Source: Antilocapra americana
Taxonomy: Eukaryota; Chordata; Mammalia; Artiodactyla; Antilocapridae
Length of the DNA stretch: 64,000 bases
Assembly: GCA_007570785.1 (NCBI GenBank)
Contig: ML661885.1
Span: forward strand, 30,759,232 to 30,823,231
Reading direction: 5' to 3'
Each line of letters begins with the position of its first letter. The stretch's first letter is position 1. This document shows positions 1-12,636 of the stretch, piece after piece. The notes beneath the pieces are model-generated. The model made no database searches, was not told the DNA's origin, and saw only the letters and a program-made list of their open reading frames with translations. The position numbers and the translations under genes were made by a program.

Positions 1-442
1 AAAAATTCATTTGAATCAGTTCTACTCAGGTGGATGGAACTGGAGCCTATTATCCAGAGTGAAGTAAGCCAGAAGGAAAAACAGCAATGCACTATACTAA
101 CGCATATATATGGAATTTAGAAAGATGGTAACGAGAACCCTGCATGCAAGACAGCAAACGAAACGCAGATGTATAGAGCAGTCTCATGGACTCTGTGGAA
201 GAGGGCAAGGGTGGGATGATATGGGAGAATGGCATTGAAACATGTTAATTATCATATGTGAAATCAATCGCCAGCCCAGGGTAGATGCTCGGGGCTGGTG
301 CACCGAGATGACCCAGGGGAAGGGAATCGGGAGGGAGGAGGGAGCGGCCTTCTGGAGGGGGAAAATATGTATACCCATGGCGGATTCATGTCAATGTATG
401 GCAAAACCAACACAATAAAGAAAATTTAAAAAAAAATAATAA
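1..442 (+). mobile_element. Ruminant L1, 3' end (cut by window start)
   Basis: This is the tail of a LINE-1: the last codons of ORF2, the 3' UTR and an A-rich tail at about 421-442. The 3' UTR recurs in the L1 copies at 9300-9763 and 53254-54561, with the same 'gaatttagaaagatggtaac' block and the same stretch before the tail. It lacks the short block present near 9566-9580 of the 9.3-kb copy, so it belongs with the 54-kb copy. Its 5' part lies outside the window. The 64-aa reading frame on the opposite strand is chance. Confidence 0.9.
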
Positions 443-1271
443 AGTTTCTTTCAGTATACTGATTCTGATTTGTTATTTACTTTATCTGAATGCCATTAAC
501 GGTCATCATTTAACCTTGAAGTATTAAATTAAATATCATGTGCATGTATTAACCTCAATGTCATAAGTGTATGATATTTTAAATAAACATAACTTGTTTG
601 ACATGATACAAATATTATTAGAGGAAAAAATTGTTGCCCAAAATTATAAGAAAAAGTAATATATTGTGTGTGGATTCATATATATTAGATTCTAATATTA
701 TCCTTCAAAACACAGTGTACTAAAATCTATTCTTTTAATGCTTTATGTCCTTGATTCAATTACTCTTTGGACTGCATGATATCTTTGTTTTGAATTGGCT
801 TACAGTTGGCAGAATTAAAAAAAGTTGTCAAATAAAACAGTAAAATGTTTAGCAATGCAGTTGGATCCAGTAATATTTATAAACATGGCTTAAATGTTTC
901 TAGGTATTTCTGTGTCTCCTTTCTCTTTAATTCTCTGAAAAGATTTTTCATTTCTTCCTCACTGAATACTATCTTTAATTTTGTGCTGCCAAAGTCCTGA
1001 GATATATATTTTAATATTTATGCCACTTAATATTTTTGAAGAATTGAGTGAGAAATTATAGAAATGTACTTTGGTTATTTTATCTTATACCAGAATATTC
1101 TCCTGGATCAAGAACTTACAGCTAATGGGATTACTGTAAAATATAAAAGATTTTTCTAGGACTACAGTTAGAGTAAAGGTAAGAATAGGACCTGGTAAAA
1201 GTGACTGTTTTAGGAATAAAGCAAGAAGCTATTTAGTTAAAAAATATTGTCCACTATATTCTGAAATTTAT
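443..1271. other. AT-rich interval, nothing identified
   Basis: AT-rich, non-repetitive-looking DNA with stops in all frames. I recognise no repeat, RNA gene or exon here. Confidence 0.5.
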
Positions 1272-1280
1272 GTATTTCAG

Positions 1281-1477
1281 TGAAAGTGAAAGTCGCTCAG
1301 CCCTGTCCAACTCTTTGCGACCTCCTGGATGATACAGTTCATGGAATTCTCCAGGCCAAAATACTGGAGTGGTTAGCTTTCCCCTTCTCCATTGGATCTT
1401 TCCAACCCAGGGATTGAACCCAGGTTTCCCACATTGCAGGCGGATTCTTTACCAACTGAGCCACAAGGGAAGCCCAA
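1281..1477 (-). mobile_element. Bov-tA SINE with 9-bp TSD
   Basis: On the minus strand the tRNA-Glu-like head starts at about 1477 ('gggcttcccttgtggctcag') and is followed by the Bov-A body. The A-rich 3' tail lies at the low-coordinate end. The 9-bp target duplication gtatttcag is perfect at 1272-1280 and 1478-1486, fixing both borders. The copy has lost part of the body, between about 1340 and 1390. Confidence 0.92.
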
Positions 1478-1625
1478 GTATTTCAGCATTTATGTTAAAA
1501 CTGACAGATGCTAGAAAAGGACTTTTTGTACTAATGTGATTAGCTAGATTGAGAAAATGTTGTTAAAATTAACTCAAATATCAGAGGAAGTTCAGGGATG
1601 GTTTGATTTAAAAGGTTTGTACTCA

Positions 1626-1756
1626 TTTGTTGTTTAGTTGCTATGTCATGTCCAACACTTTTATGACCCCATGAACTGTCTCCTGCCAGATTCCTCTGTC
1701 CAAGAGATTTCCCAGGCAAAAATACTGTAGTTGGTTGCCATTTCTTTCTCCAGGGC
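1626..1756 (-). mobile_element. Bov-A/Bov-tA SINE fragment with 8-bp TSD
   Basis: Only the Bov-A body is present, with no tRNA head, so it is 5'-truncated. The repeat tgtactca at 1618-1625 and 1757-1764 is the target duplication. It sits 150 bp from the previous SINE, in the same orientation. Confidence 0.85.
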
Positions 1757-1992
1757 TGTACTCACTAGCAATTTGTAAAAAACTTTTAGATGAGTCAAAG
1801 AATGGATTAGTCCAGAAAACAATGACTTTTTTAAAAAGTCTATGATAAAGGATATTTAAATAAAGGGAGGATCGCTACATTCGACATAAGTTCCTCCTTC
1901 CTCTATTTTGTCTCTAATAGGATACAATATGTATAAATGAATCAATGAAAAAGCATGGCAGTTTGTTAATTTTCAGTCAAGGAGAAAAGCTA

Positions 1993-2147
1993 GGGGACTT
2001 CTCTGGTGGTCCAGTGGCTAAGACTCCAATCCCTGGTCAGAGATCTAGATCTCAATGCCACACTTAAGAATTTGCATGCCACAACTAAAGACACCAGTGT
2101 CACAACTAAGATCTGGCCCAGCCAAATAAACACTTTTCTTAAAAAAC
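1993..2147 (+). mobile_element. CHR-type tRNA-Glu SINE with 11-bp TSD
   Basis: The head reads as the 'ggacttctctggtggtccag' type typical of the cetartiodactyl CHR SINE family. It lacks a Bov-A body and ends in a short A-rich tail. The target duplication gagaaaagcta is perfect at 1982-1992 and 2148-2158. The 65-aa reading frame starting at 2006 lies in this SINE and is not a gene. Confidence 0.9.
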
Positions 2148-2158
2148 GAGAAAAGCTA

Positions 2159-4320
2159 AACAGTCACAGACCCACAGAGCCTACAAGGAAATATGGAGCC
2201 TAGAATTTTGCTTGGAAATGTGTGCTCTGTTTGTACTTTATAAGATACTATTTAATCTATATTTAAATAATTATCATGAAGGACATAAATTCTTCATTCA
2301 AGTGGAACTTGCTAAAGTATGATTCATATTTGGCTAAATTTAGAATAAAATCATTTTTTTTCCAAAAGTAAAAAAAATAGAAAAAAAATAAAAATGATCA
2401 GAAAAATAATACTACCATGAGTTAGGTCCATTAGTCATTAAAATTCAGAAATCATTCTAGATAGAAAAATATTTATTAAATATAGCTCAAAATCTTCCAT
2501 TGATAAAGAGCTAAGCATAGAAAGTTATAGTCTGAATTAGAATCTTATTAATGTAACATCCCACCAGATTGATACATCTTTTTATTCAGTTCTGTACCTT
2601 GTCTATGTCATATCACTCATATTACTGATGTAATCTGTTCATGTATTGCTGTTTGACAGTAAGTTTCTTGAAGGTAGGGGCTATTTTAAATTTATATCTA
2701 TATCCTTTTCATTTCATAAAATGCCTAGAAGTGTGGACTCTGTAAAAAAACTATTTTTTAATAAAAAGGAACTAACCAAAAGCAGAGATTTATTACTACA
2801 CACTTAGGATTTGTGAAAAATAAGACAGGAAAGACCATATATTTAAGGTCTTTGGGTCCTAAATAAGAGAACATTACACAGAAGTGTAAAGAAGAAACAT
2901 ACTTATTGGAAGCATCTTTTACAAAGAACAAGTTCAGACCTACTCAGTACTGAGTTATTGAACTACTGTCCAAAACTCAGGTCAGGTCAGGGTCTAAAGC
3001 ACACCCATGGGTTTAGGTGACAGTCAAGAGGATGCAACTTCAAAGCTGACAGACAAAACAGGAGCAGAGACTATTTCTTGCTGTTATATAGTAAATATGA
3101 ATTCCTGGCACTGAAACAGAACTATATTATACACTGTGATATTAAAACAATTAAACTGTATTTTCTGAACTGTTTTAGACATAGTATTTCTGTTATAAAT
3201 TTGTTTTAAATATAAAGTAAGGAAATCCTAGAATAGCAGGAACCAAAGGTATACATAGTGTAGTTCAGCTTTTCAAATGCCTGCTTTTTAAAATATAAGT
3301 AAAATCAAATAACAGGTAAGACAAAAATAACTGTCGAGTCTTTATGTGGCTTTTATTTTTCCTATACTTGGTACTTATAGAGACAACTAGAGGGTCAACA
3401 TGTGTTTAATAGCTTAGGTTAAAATCTAACTATCCAAAACAACAAATGAAATGCAGAATAATGTACGTGGTGACTTTTTTCACATGAAATATAAAAAAGA
3501 AATAATGAGAGGGATATATGGAGCCATAAAGCTATAATTATATACTTCAATTTTATAATACCCAGCATAATTCCATGATAAATAATGATTAGAAAAATAT
3601 TTTAGGGATATAGTGTTTATTCTCAGGAGTTATGGAAGTCTTAAGACATCGGATATTAGTTGTAAATTACTTCTTTCTGGCACTAAATGGTAGCCTGCTG
3701 CTCAGGAAAAATTAATTTAGTGTTTTATGTCTTTAGAATACACAAGCTAATGTCAAATTATGAAATGATTATCACATAATTAGCTTTATTAATAATAGTA
3801 ATATATTCATATTACACTCTAAAATCAGCAAGATTCTTCCAGTAAGTCACTCAGTAAAAATAATTTAAATATTTTTGAAGCTAATTAACTTTGTCAATCT
3901 ATGAAGCACCATTTAACATACTAACATTACAATTTACTAAACAGCAGAAGTTGACCCAAATGAGACATATGCAGCTCTGCAACTCAAAATTATTGCAGTT
4001 TTCTGATCTCTAAAATTTCTGTTCTATAGTAGGCCTCACCTGAGAAATACTCTTAGAAATATTTAGTGAATATTTAATATTCATTTAGATTGTTATCCCT
4101 CCTATCACACTATTGAAACCAAGACTATCAACTGTTCATTTCAGGGTGCTGAGTGCAAGCTCCATTGAATGGCTTCTCATGACACATTCAAAGGAGAATA
4201 TAGGACTATGCCCATGACAAAATTAATAGAAGAGAAAGTTCTGAGTGCCAGTATGTATTTCTTCATAGAAGCCTTCCATGCAATTGGTCTTATTCATTTA
4301 CAGGTCACATTTTAAAGTTT
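2159..4320. other. AT-rich interval, nothing identified
   Basis: About 2.2 kb of AT-rich sequence with poly-A and poly-T runs near 2345-2395. No reading frame above about 60 codons looks coding and no recent repeat is recognisable. Very old repeats could be hidden by divergence. Confidence 0.45.
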
Positions 4321-4328
4321 TACATGGT

Positions 4329-4599
4329 TCTGCTGCTGCCGCTGCTAAGTCACTTCAGTGGTGTCCGACTCTGTGTGACCCCATAGATGGCAGCCCACTA
4401 GGCTCCTCCATCCCTGGGATTCTCCAGGCAAGAATACTGGAGTGGGTTGCCATTTCCTTCTCCAAGGCATGCAGGCATGCTAAGTCGCTTCAGTCATGTC
4501 CGACTCTGCACGACCCTATGGACAGCAGTCTACCAGGCTCCTCTGCCCACAGGATTCTCTAGGCAAGAATACTGGAGGGGGTTGCCATTTCCTTCTCCA
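4329..4599 (-). mobile_element. Bov-A2 SINE (two Bov-A monomers)
   Basis: Read on the minus strand it has two Bov-A units in a row, joined near 4470-4480, each containing the 'ccagtattcttgcc' core. It ends in the AGC-rich tail typical of Bov-A2 (low-coordinate end, about 4329-4346). Possible degenerate target repeats (ttacatggt / ttacacagt) flank it. Two overlapping frames of 74-94 aa here are SINE-derived. Confidence 0.93.
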
Positions 4600-5405
4600 T
4601 TACACAGTACTATAACACTTGAAATCAGAAATCATGCTTACTTAGTCTTTTTCCTTATTTGTTACCATTAAGAAATAATAGCTTTCAGTTTGTTCTTCTA
4701 ATATGACTACGTTGAAGAGGGAAAAAAATCCAAAGAAAAGAAAGTAGATTGAGATTTAGAAACTTCATTCTTTAGAGAAATCTATACTGCACTTGAGTTT
4801 TCCTAAGGAAATGCTGATGGCCTTAGTATCATTTCCTACAAAATAAAATCAAATAAAAATATATACATAGTGCCCTGCTTTGTAATACAATAATAACTTT
4901 TATTCCTTCAGGCAACATCTTTAAGTTATTTACTTGGTGAAGATATATGAAAGCACAGACATATGCTTGAAATTGGTAAAATCTATGAAGCCAATTTTAT
5001 TTTATGACATGTTGTGTATTTATGGTATTGAGACAGATCTCTCAATATTTTTGAATGTTGAAATTAATGATCATAGATTCCTGAATGCCACAACACAAAA
5101 AATGGACATTTTGACTGATTGCTTTTAAGCATTTGCTATGAAGATACAGTGAGTGGTGACAGTGTAAAGTATCATGTGCTCAATATAATATACAAATTTG
5201 TAACACTGGAAAAGATTTAAATTTCAGTAAACATTTTGGTAAACTTACAAATGCAGTTGAAATGAAAGGCTGCAGTTTAGAAAATAAGTAGAAAGTGACA
5301 TTTCAAAGTAATATAAAATAAATGTGAAAAGTCTTGATTCTTAGAAATTTGGAATACGTTTAAAGGATTTTTTTGTTTTGAAACCTTCTTACAATCAACA
5401 TTTCC
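4600..5405. other. AT-rich interval, nothing identified
   Basis: No recognisable repeat. The 64-aa frame at 4934-5128 has no coding features I can support and AT-rich composition like its surroundings. Confidence 0.45.
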
Positions 5406-5407
5406 AC

Positions 5408-5612
5408 ATCTCCTGGTGGCTCAGCAGTAAAGAATCCGCCTCCCAATGCAGGAGACATGGGTTCGATCCCTGGGTCAGGGAGATCCCTTGGAGGAGGAAA
5501 TGGCAACCCATTCCAGTATTCTTGCCTGGGAAATTCCATGGACAGAGGAGTCTGCAGGCTATAGTCCATGGGGTCACAAAGAGTTGGACACAGCTGAAGT
5601 CACTGAGCACAC
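5408..5612 (+). mobile_element. Bov-tA SINE
   Basis: Full-length plus-strand Bov-tA. The tRNA-Glu-like head carries an intact B-box-like 'gttcgatccc' at 5461-5470. The Bov-A body ends in 'gagttggacacagctgaagt'. All reading frames of 69-117 aa here, on both strands, are SINE shadows. Confidence 0.93.
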
Positions 5613-6089
5613 CACACATTCTGCCTCTCTCACTCAGATACTATACTCAATTGTTTTTTCTAAGTTTTAAAATTCTGATAATAAAAGCCTTGACTATATT
5701 CCAAACCAAAACTACCTCTCTGCATTACTGAAGCTGGCCTTCACTACTATTCAATGACCAAGTGGGTATAAAAATTAGCAGCTGATGTGTAAGAAATCTG
5801 TTTCCTTTCCTAATATCATCTCCAGAGAAACAGTCTGGTTAAATAATTTTTCAAGCATGCTAATGGGATCTTTTGATAGCATTTATTAACATGTCATCTT
5901 CTATGGAATGCTTTAAGCAATACATACCTTATATGTCTAGATTATTTATGGCAAAAATACCTTTAAATTATGGATTTATAGGGTATGTTGCTCTGGAAAA
6001 TTTTAGATATGTAATTATCAGTGTAAACTGAGATGGTATTTCTTGATTGTACTCATTACAAATTGATTGCTTCTTAGCTACAAAATGTA

Positions 6090-6850
6090 CCTTTTAAGAC
6101 TGCTTTGTGAACATGAATCTGGGTCCTTTTAAATATTTGTTTTTCTTATGCCAGTTGGCATAAAATTTTGTCACTAGAGCACACTGCTGGAGAAAAAGAC
6201 TTTGGTTTCCTATTTCTAGTGCACTGATTTTGCAAGTTCCTATAGAGTTCAAAGCTTCCCTAGTGCTTAATTCTACCAACACATGGCAGGGGCAGGCAGC
6301 AATATCTGGCAGTCAGCAGCTTCCTTTGACACCTCACATCTCTTGACAGTTTTTGGAAGAGTGACTCTTTCCCAGTGTCCAGCTCGTGCAGTGCATGGCA
6401 GACAGCAGCATTCAGCAGATGACCTATTCCCAAACATCTCTTAGCCATGGGCTCTTTCACAATACTTGACTGGTACAATGTACAGTGGCCAGTAGAAACT
6501 CACACGGAATAGCTTTCCCCAGTACTGAGTACCCAGGTGGGTTTCTAGTAAGTTTCAGAGGGCATATTTTTAGCAAGTTCTGCTGGCATGGCATCACAGA
6601 ACTTCTGTCATCCTGTGATTCACAGCTGTGCTCTCTACAACAGAATTGGGGTCTCATCTCTGGGAGATGCAAGTTCTTCCTTGGGTAGTCTATCAAAGGG
6701 TTAGTGATTGCTCCTTACATTTGTTATTTCCATACCTGAATTTTACTTTATTTTTTACTTGCTAATACCTCCCTCTTTACTCTAATAACCTGTTACAGTT
6801 AATGATTCTTTATATTAAACTTTCCCTGTTCAAATAAAGAAATGAGAAAT
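6090..6850. other. Unclassified, possible ancient LTR-like repeat
   Basis: This stretch is more GC-rich than its flanks and carries several short frames on both strands. The end, about 6790-6835, resembles the terminal part of old mammalian LTRs, but I cannot assign a family. No coding claim is made. Confidence 0.3.
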
Positions 6851-7691
6851 CACTGTAAAACTGCACTGCTAACTACCCTCAAAGAAGACAAAGGGACATA
6901 TACTCACTATCACAATATATTACAAAAGTTTTATTGCAAGAGTACTGGTATGTCCCAAGTAAAATACACTGCATGATTTAAACAAAGGAAAAGATTAATT
7001 TTCAGTTTTGGAATATTGCTATATTTTCATTTAGCTCCAGAGAAGCCTTAAAGTTTGGTTCCTGGGTAATGGTCTAACATCAATTCTCCATTCTTTTTTC
7101 AGGAATTCATACAAAATCTCTAAAAAATATTTTACTATAGTCTTGATGTTTTCAGAATTCTTTGAGCAGTCAAAGTGAAGATAGGCAACCTAACAATGTG
7201 TAAAGATGGACTTAAAAATTAAACATTGTGATTGATCTCAGTATTCAATAAAAGGTAAGAAATAAGACATGGTTAAAAATTAAGGAATATGAATTTTGAA
7301 ATATTTTTCACCCACAAGTAGGATTACTCACAACTTACTAATTATGTTGCTATGATAATTCAGTGAAATAATTAATGTGAAATGCCATAATAATTTACTT
7401 CTTTATTATTCAGTGTCCATAACCAGACTACTCTTTCACTTCTCCTTATTCTAGGACTCAGGCAGAGAGAGCAATCAAACCAGACGAAATACTGGTCTTC
7501 TCCTTATCAGAGTAAGAAAGCTCACTAGAAAATCTTACTTGTACCCTCAAATACTGCTTTTGTAAATGGAACATGTTGATCCCACTAACAGTTCATTGAA
7601 TATAGCTAGTTATATATCCCCTTCACTGAACAAGAGCAAGAAAGAGTGATCTCATCAGAGTCCTGAAAGAGAGGAACAGAACTCTTTATAC
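6851..7691. other. AT-rich interval, nothing identified
   Basis: No repeat or gene recognised. It ends at the left target duplication of the next L1. Confidence 0.45.
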
Positions 7692-7701
7692 AATCATAGC
7701 A

Positions 7702-9763
7702 GGTTGAGTCCTCCAGTTCCATTCTTCTTTCTCAAGATTGCTTTGGCTATTCAAGGTTTTTTGTATTTCCATACAAATTGTGAAATTATTTGTTCTAGTT
7801 CTCTGAAAATGACCTCTGGTAGCTTGATAGGAATTGCATTGAATCTATAGATTGCTCTGGGTAGTAAACTCATTTTCACTATATTGATTCTTCCGATCCA
7901 TGAATATGGTATATTTCTCCATCTATTTGTGTCCTATTTGATTTCTTTCATCAGTGTTTTATAGTTTTCTATATATAGGTCTTCTGTTTCTTTAGGTAGA
8001 TATATTCCTAAGTATTTTATTCTTTTTGTTTCAAAGGTGAATGGAATTATTACTTTAATTTCTCTTTCTGTTTTCTCATTGTTAGTGTATAGGAAGCAAG
8101 GGATTTCTGTGTGTTGATTTTATATCCCACAACTTTACTATATTCATTGATTAGCTCTAGTAATTTTCTGGAGGAGTCTTTAGGGTTTTCTATGTAGAGG
8201 ATCATGTCATCTGCAAACAGTGAGAGTTTTACTTCTTCTTTTCCAATATAAATTCCTTTAATTTCCTTTTCTGCTCTGATTGCTGTGGCCAAGACTTCCA
8301 AAACTATGTTGAATAGTAGTGGTGAGAGTGGGCACCCCTGTCTCGCCCCTGACTTTAGGGGAAATGATTTCAGTTTTTCACAATTGAGGATAATGTTTGC
8401 TGTGGGTTTGTCATACATAGCTTTTATTATGTTAAGGTATGTTCCTTCTATTCCTGCTTTTTGGAGGGTATTTATTATGGCAGAATCAACCTGCATGACT
8501 TTAGGCTTTACTACAAACCCACAGTCATCAAGACAGTATGGTACTGGCACAAAGACAGAAACATAGATCAATGGAAAAAAAAAATAGAAAGCCCAGAGAT
8601 AAATCCACACATCTATAGACACCTTATATTTGACAAAGGAGGCAAGAATATACAATGGAGAAAAAACAATCTCTTTAACAAGTGGTGCTGGGAAAACTGG
8701 ACAGCCACTTGTAAAAGAATGAAACTAGAGCACTTTCTAACACCATACACAAAAATAAACTCAAAATGGATCAATGATCTAAACATAAGACCAGAAACTA
8801 TAAAACTCCTAGAGGATAACATAGGCAAAACACTCACCGACATAAACCAAAGCAGGATCCTCCATGACCCACCCCCTAGAATATTGGAAATAAAAGCACA
8901 AATAAACAAATGGGACCTAATTAAAATTAAAAGCTTCTGCACAACAAAGGAAACTAAAATCAAGGTGAAAAGGCAACCTCCAGAATGAGAGAAAATAATA
9001 GCAAACGAAGCAATGGACAAACAATTAACTTCAAAAATATATAAGCAACTCCTACAGCTCCATTCCAGAAAAATAAACGACCCAATCAAAAAGTGGAACA
9101 AAAAACTAAACAAACATTTCTCCAAAGAAGACATAAAAATGGCTAACAAACACATGAAAAGATGCTCAACATCACTCATTATCAAAGAAATGCAAATCAA
9201 AACCACAAAGAGGTACCATTTCACACCAATCAGAATAGCTGCCATCGAAAAGTCTACAAGCAATAAATGCTGGAGAGGATGTGGAGAAAAGGGAACCCTC
9301 TTACACTGTTGGTGGGAATGCAGGAGCCTATTATACAGACTGAAGTAAGCCAGAAGGAAAAGCAACAATACAGTATACTAACGCATATATATGGAATTTA
9401 GAAAGATGGTAACGATACCCTGTATGTGACCAGAAAAAGAGACTCGGATGTATAGAAAAGTCTTTTGGACTCTATGGGAGAGGGCAAGGGTGGGATGATA
9501 TGGGAGAACGGCATTGAAACATGTAAATTATAATATGTGAAATGAATCACCAGCCCAGGGTTGATGCATGATACAGGGTGCTCAGGGCTGGTGCACCGGG
9601 ATGACCCAGAGGGATGGAATCGGGAGGGAGGTGGGAGAGGGGTTCTGGAAGGGGAACACATGTATATCCATGGCAGATTCATGTCAATGTATGGCAAAAC
9701 CAACACAATATTGTAAAGAAAAAAGTCTTTCTTGAATTTATTACAATAAAAACAATAAAATAA
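7702..9763 (+). mobile_element. L1 with 5' inversion (twin priming), 10-bp TSD
   Basis: One L1 insertion in two opposite parts. From 7702 to about 8482 the ORF2 reverse-transcriptase region lies on the minus strand and includes the catalytic FADD motif. From about 8483 to 9763 the ORF2 C-terminal region (LHDFRLYYK onwards, with the CWWEC segment near 9310), the 3' UTR and the tail run on the plus strand. The duplication aatcatagca at 7692-7701 and 9764-9773 encloses both. The inverted part ends where the sense part begins in ORF2, with an overlap around 'tcaacctgc', so little was lost. ORF2 residues between CWWEC and the 3' UTR (near 9319) are deleted. It cannot encode a working protein. Confidence 0.93.
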
Positions 9764-9773
9764 AATCATAGCA

Positions 9774-11115
9774 ATAAACAGTGTAGTCTACCCTCTGGTT
9801 ACAACTCATATGGTTTAGTTTTGTACCCTAAACAAGGTAAATCGTTTTAGAAAGATTCTGAAGTACAGGATCTCTGCATGTTGTGCAGTAATCTCTAAGC
9901 CAGGTTGACCTAGTCCAGACTTGCATAAAATAAATAACAGTAATAACAAATTATCTGCTCTCTAAACACCCAATACAACACAATAAACACTTCATTTGGG
10001 AAAAAAGAAGAAGACTGGAAGAGAGAGAAGTCATTGGTTTATAGCAAAACTGGTATCTTGCTGAGCAAGGAATCTCCACATGATATTTTCTATGACCTTT
10101 GTCTGTGACTTCTAATTTTTTTTCTTTTCTTTAACCTTCTCCCTTTAACCTTTTCTTTAACCTTTAGCCCTTTTCACTTGGCTAAATTTGAACTGGGAAT
10201 TGGATAATATATTCATTTGGGAGGCTATGCAGTTTTTTCATATCTTTTTGCCAAGAGTTATATTCACAGTTTGTTTCAAAAACATAATTTAAATTGGTTT
10301 TATTTCTATGCTTTGATTTTTGCTCCTATGAACATCTCTTTTAAATTAATTTCTGACAATGTTAGCATATCACTCTTTAGTGATAGCTTTTCTCTGAACC
10401 AGTTTACCCAACTATAATTTTAAAGTTAGCACAGAAACTTTTAAAAGTATAGATTATTTTCATTATATAAAAATATATAAGGTAACATAGTGTGGTACAG
10501 TGCTTACATGTTTCTCTATAACACACTTTGCTTTTAATTTTTTTGATCATCTCAACAAAAGCTTTTCAAACAGCTTAAGACTGTGAGCAGTCTCAACCAT
10601 GAGACACCGTATTTGCTTTTATTCTCCTCAGTATCTCATTCTTTTAAATTCCAAGTCCTTACCTAGAATATTACTTCTTCCTCATAATAATTGGTCAGTT
10701 CTATGATATAAAAGCTATCACCAATATAGTACTAAGTGATTGGAAGTCTGGGATATTTTCTGATAAGACATGCAATTTCCAGTTATTGGCTGATGGTGAC
10801 CCATACCTAATTGAGTAGAAATTAAATAAATATAACATTATTAAGTTTAAAATAATTATTATCACCTGCATTCTTTATATAAAATTTGTAACTTTCTAAT
10901 TTGGCTCTAAGGCTCTAGTGAAATTTTTTATCTGGGAAAATATAACCTGGAAGATTGTCTGTTACTGATAAAGAAGTTATATGAAGAAATTAATGCTCTA
11001 CCCTCAACTAACGAATGCCAATACTGCTAAGGCCTTGAGTGAGTTAATCATTATAGAGGATGAAACTTAATCTGAGCTGACCATTGTTATATGTTTCCAA
11101 AATATAACTATAAAT
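9774..11115. other. AT-rich interval, nothing identified
   Basis: A run of 'tttaacctt'-like units at about 10130-10170 is the only local pattern. The 66-aa frame at 10217-10417 has no supportable function. Confidence 0.45.
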
Positions 11116-11118
11116 ACA

Positions 11119-11335
11119 CTGTTGTTGTTTCTTGTTTAGTTGCTAAGTCATATCTAACTCTGTTGTAACCTCATGGGCAGTAGGCCACCAGTTCATCTGT
11201 CTGTGTGATTTCCCAGGCAAGAATACTGGAGTGGGTTGTTATTTTTTTCTCCAGGGGATATTCCTGGCCCAGAGATCAAATCCATATCTCTTGCATTTCA
11301 GGCAGAATCTTTACTGCTGAGCCACCAATGAAGCC
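11119..11335 (-). mobile_element. Bov-tA SINE
   Basis: Minus-strand Bov-tA with head at about 11335 and body down to 11119, where the tail reads as GTT repeats on the plus strand. It is moderately diverged; its B-box-like region is altered to 'tttgatctct'-like sequence on the minus strand. Confidence 0.9.
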
Positions 11336-11497
11336 CAGCCTTACAACTGATATACACATAAATGAGTATGATTTATATGTGTGAGCATATATAAACATAT
11401 ACACATGCACACACATTTACTAGAATTAAAATAGATATTTCAAATAAATTACTCTTTATTCTATGCTAAAATCCCAAATTTCTATTTTATCTTATAT

Positions 11498-12636
11498 CAA
11501 TTCAGTTCAATAGCTCAGTCGTGTCTGACTCTTTGCGACCCCATGGCCTTTAGCGTGCTAGGCTTCCCTGTCCATCACCAATTCTCTGAGCATACATAAA
11601 CTCATGTCCATCAAGTCAGTGATGCCATCCAACCATCTCATCTTCTGTCATTCCGTTCTCCTCCTGCCTTCAATCTTTCCCAGCATCAAGGTATTTTCCA
11701 ATGAGTCAGTTTTTGCATCAGGTGGCCAAAGTATTGGAGTTTCAGCTTCAGCATCAGTCCTTCCAATGAATATTCAGGACTGATCTCCTTTAGGATGGAC
11801 TGGTTGGATCTCCTTGAGAGATCTCCTTGAGAGTCCGAGGGACTCTCAAGAGTCTTATCCATCACCACAGTTCAAAAGCATCAATTCTTCAGCACTCAGC
11901 TTTCCTTATAGTCCAAAGCTCACATCTTTACATGACTACTGGAAAAACCATAGCTTTGACTAAACAGACCTTTTTTGAAAAAATAATGTCTCTGCTTTTT
12001 AAAATGCTGTCTGGTTTGGTCATAATTTTTCTTCCAAGCGGCAAGTGTTTTTTAATTTTACGGCTGCAGTCACCATCTGCAGTGATTTTGGAGCCCCCAA
12101 AATTAAAGTCTGTCACTGTTTCCATTGTTTCCCCATCTATTTGCCATGAAGTGATGGGACTGGATGCCGTGATCTTAGTTTTCTGAATGTTGATATTTAA
12201 GCCAACTTTTTCACTCTCCTACTTTTATCAAGAGGCCCTTAGTTATTCTCTGCTTTCTGCCATAAGGGTGGTATCATCTGAATATCTGGGGTTATTGATA
12301 TTTCTCCTGGCAATCTCAATTCCAGCTTATGCTTCATCCAGCCCAGAGTGTCTCATGATGTACTCTGCATATAAGTTAAATAATCAGGGTGACAATACAC
12401 AGCCTTGATGCACTCCTTTTCCTATTTGGAACCAGTCTGTTGTTCCATGTCCAGTTCTAAATGTTGCTTCTTGACCTGCCTACAGATTTCTCAGGAAGGA
12501 GGTCAGGTGATTTGGTATTCTCATCTCTTTAAGAGTTTTCTACAGTTTGTTGTGATCTGCACAGTCAAAGGCTTTGGCATAGTCAATATAGCAGAAATAG
12601 ATGTTTTACTGGACCTCTCTTGCTTTATCCACAAAC
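11498..12636 (-). mobile_element. BovB LINE, 5'-truncated
   Basis: The BovB 3' end is at 11498 (the 'gaactgaattg' tail in reverse) and the element runs into the reverse-transcriptase domain. There it stops at about 12636, within the region read elsewhere as IDYAKAFD. Frameshifts and stops break the reading frame. The 13-bp unit 'atctccttgagag' is repeated in tandem at 11808-11833. No target duplication is evident. Confidence 0.93.

Noticed and set aside
1281..1477. tRNA-like sequence with a B-box in Bov-tA copies, possible tRNA genes
   Set aside because: The heads are tRNA-Glu-derived SINE promoters fused to Bov-A bodies. They cannot fold as full tRNAs and lie inside target duplications.
5378..5731. 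117-aa frame
   Set aside because: It is a Bov-tA SINE plus AT-rich flank.
8613..9368. 251-aa minus-strand open frame rich in Leu, Phe and Ser
   Set aside because: It lies opposite the sense L1 ORF2 segment. Its hydrophobic look comes from reading an A-rich strand in reverse, not from membrane protein coding.
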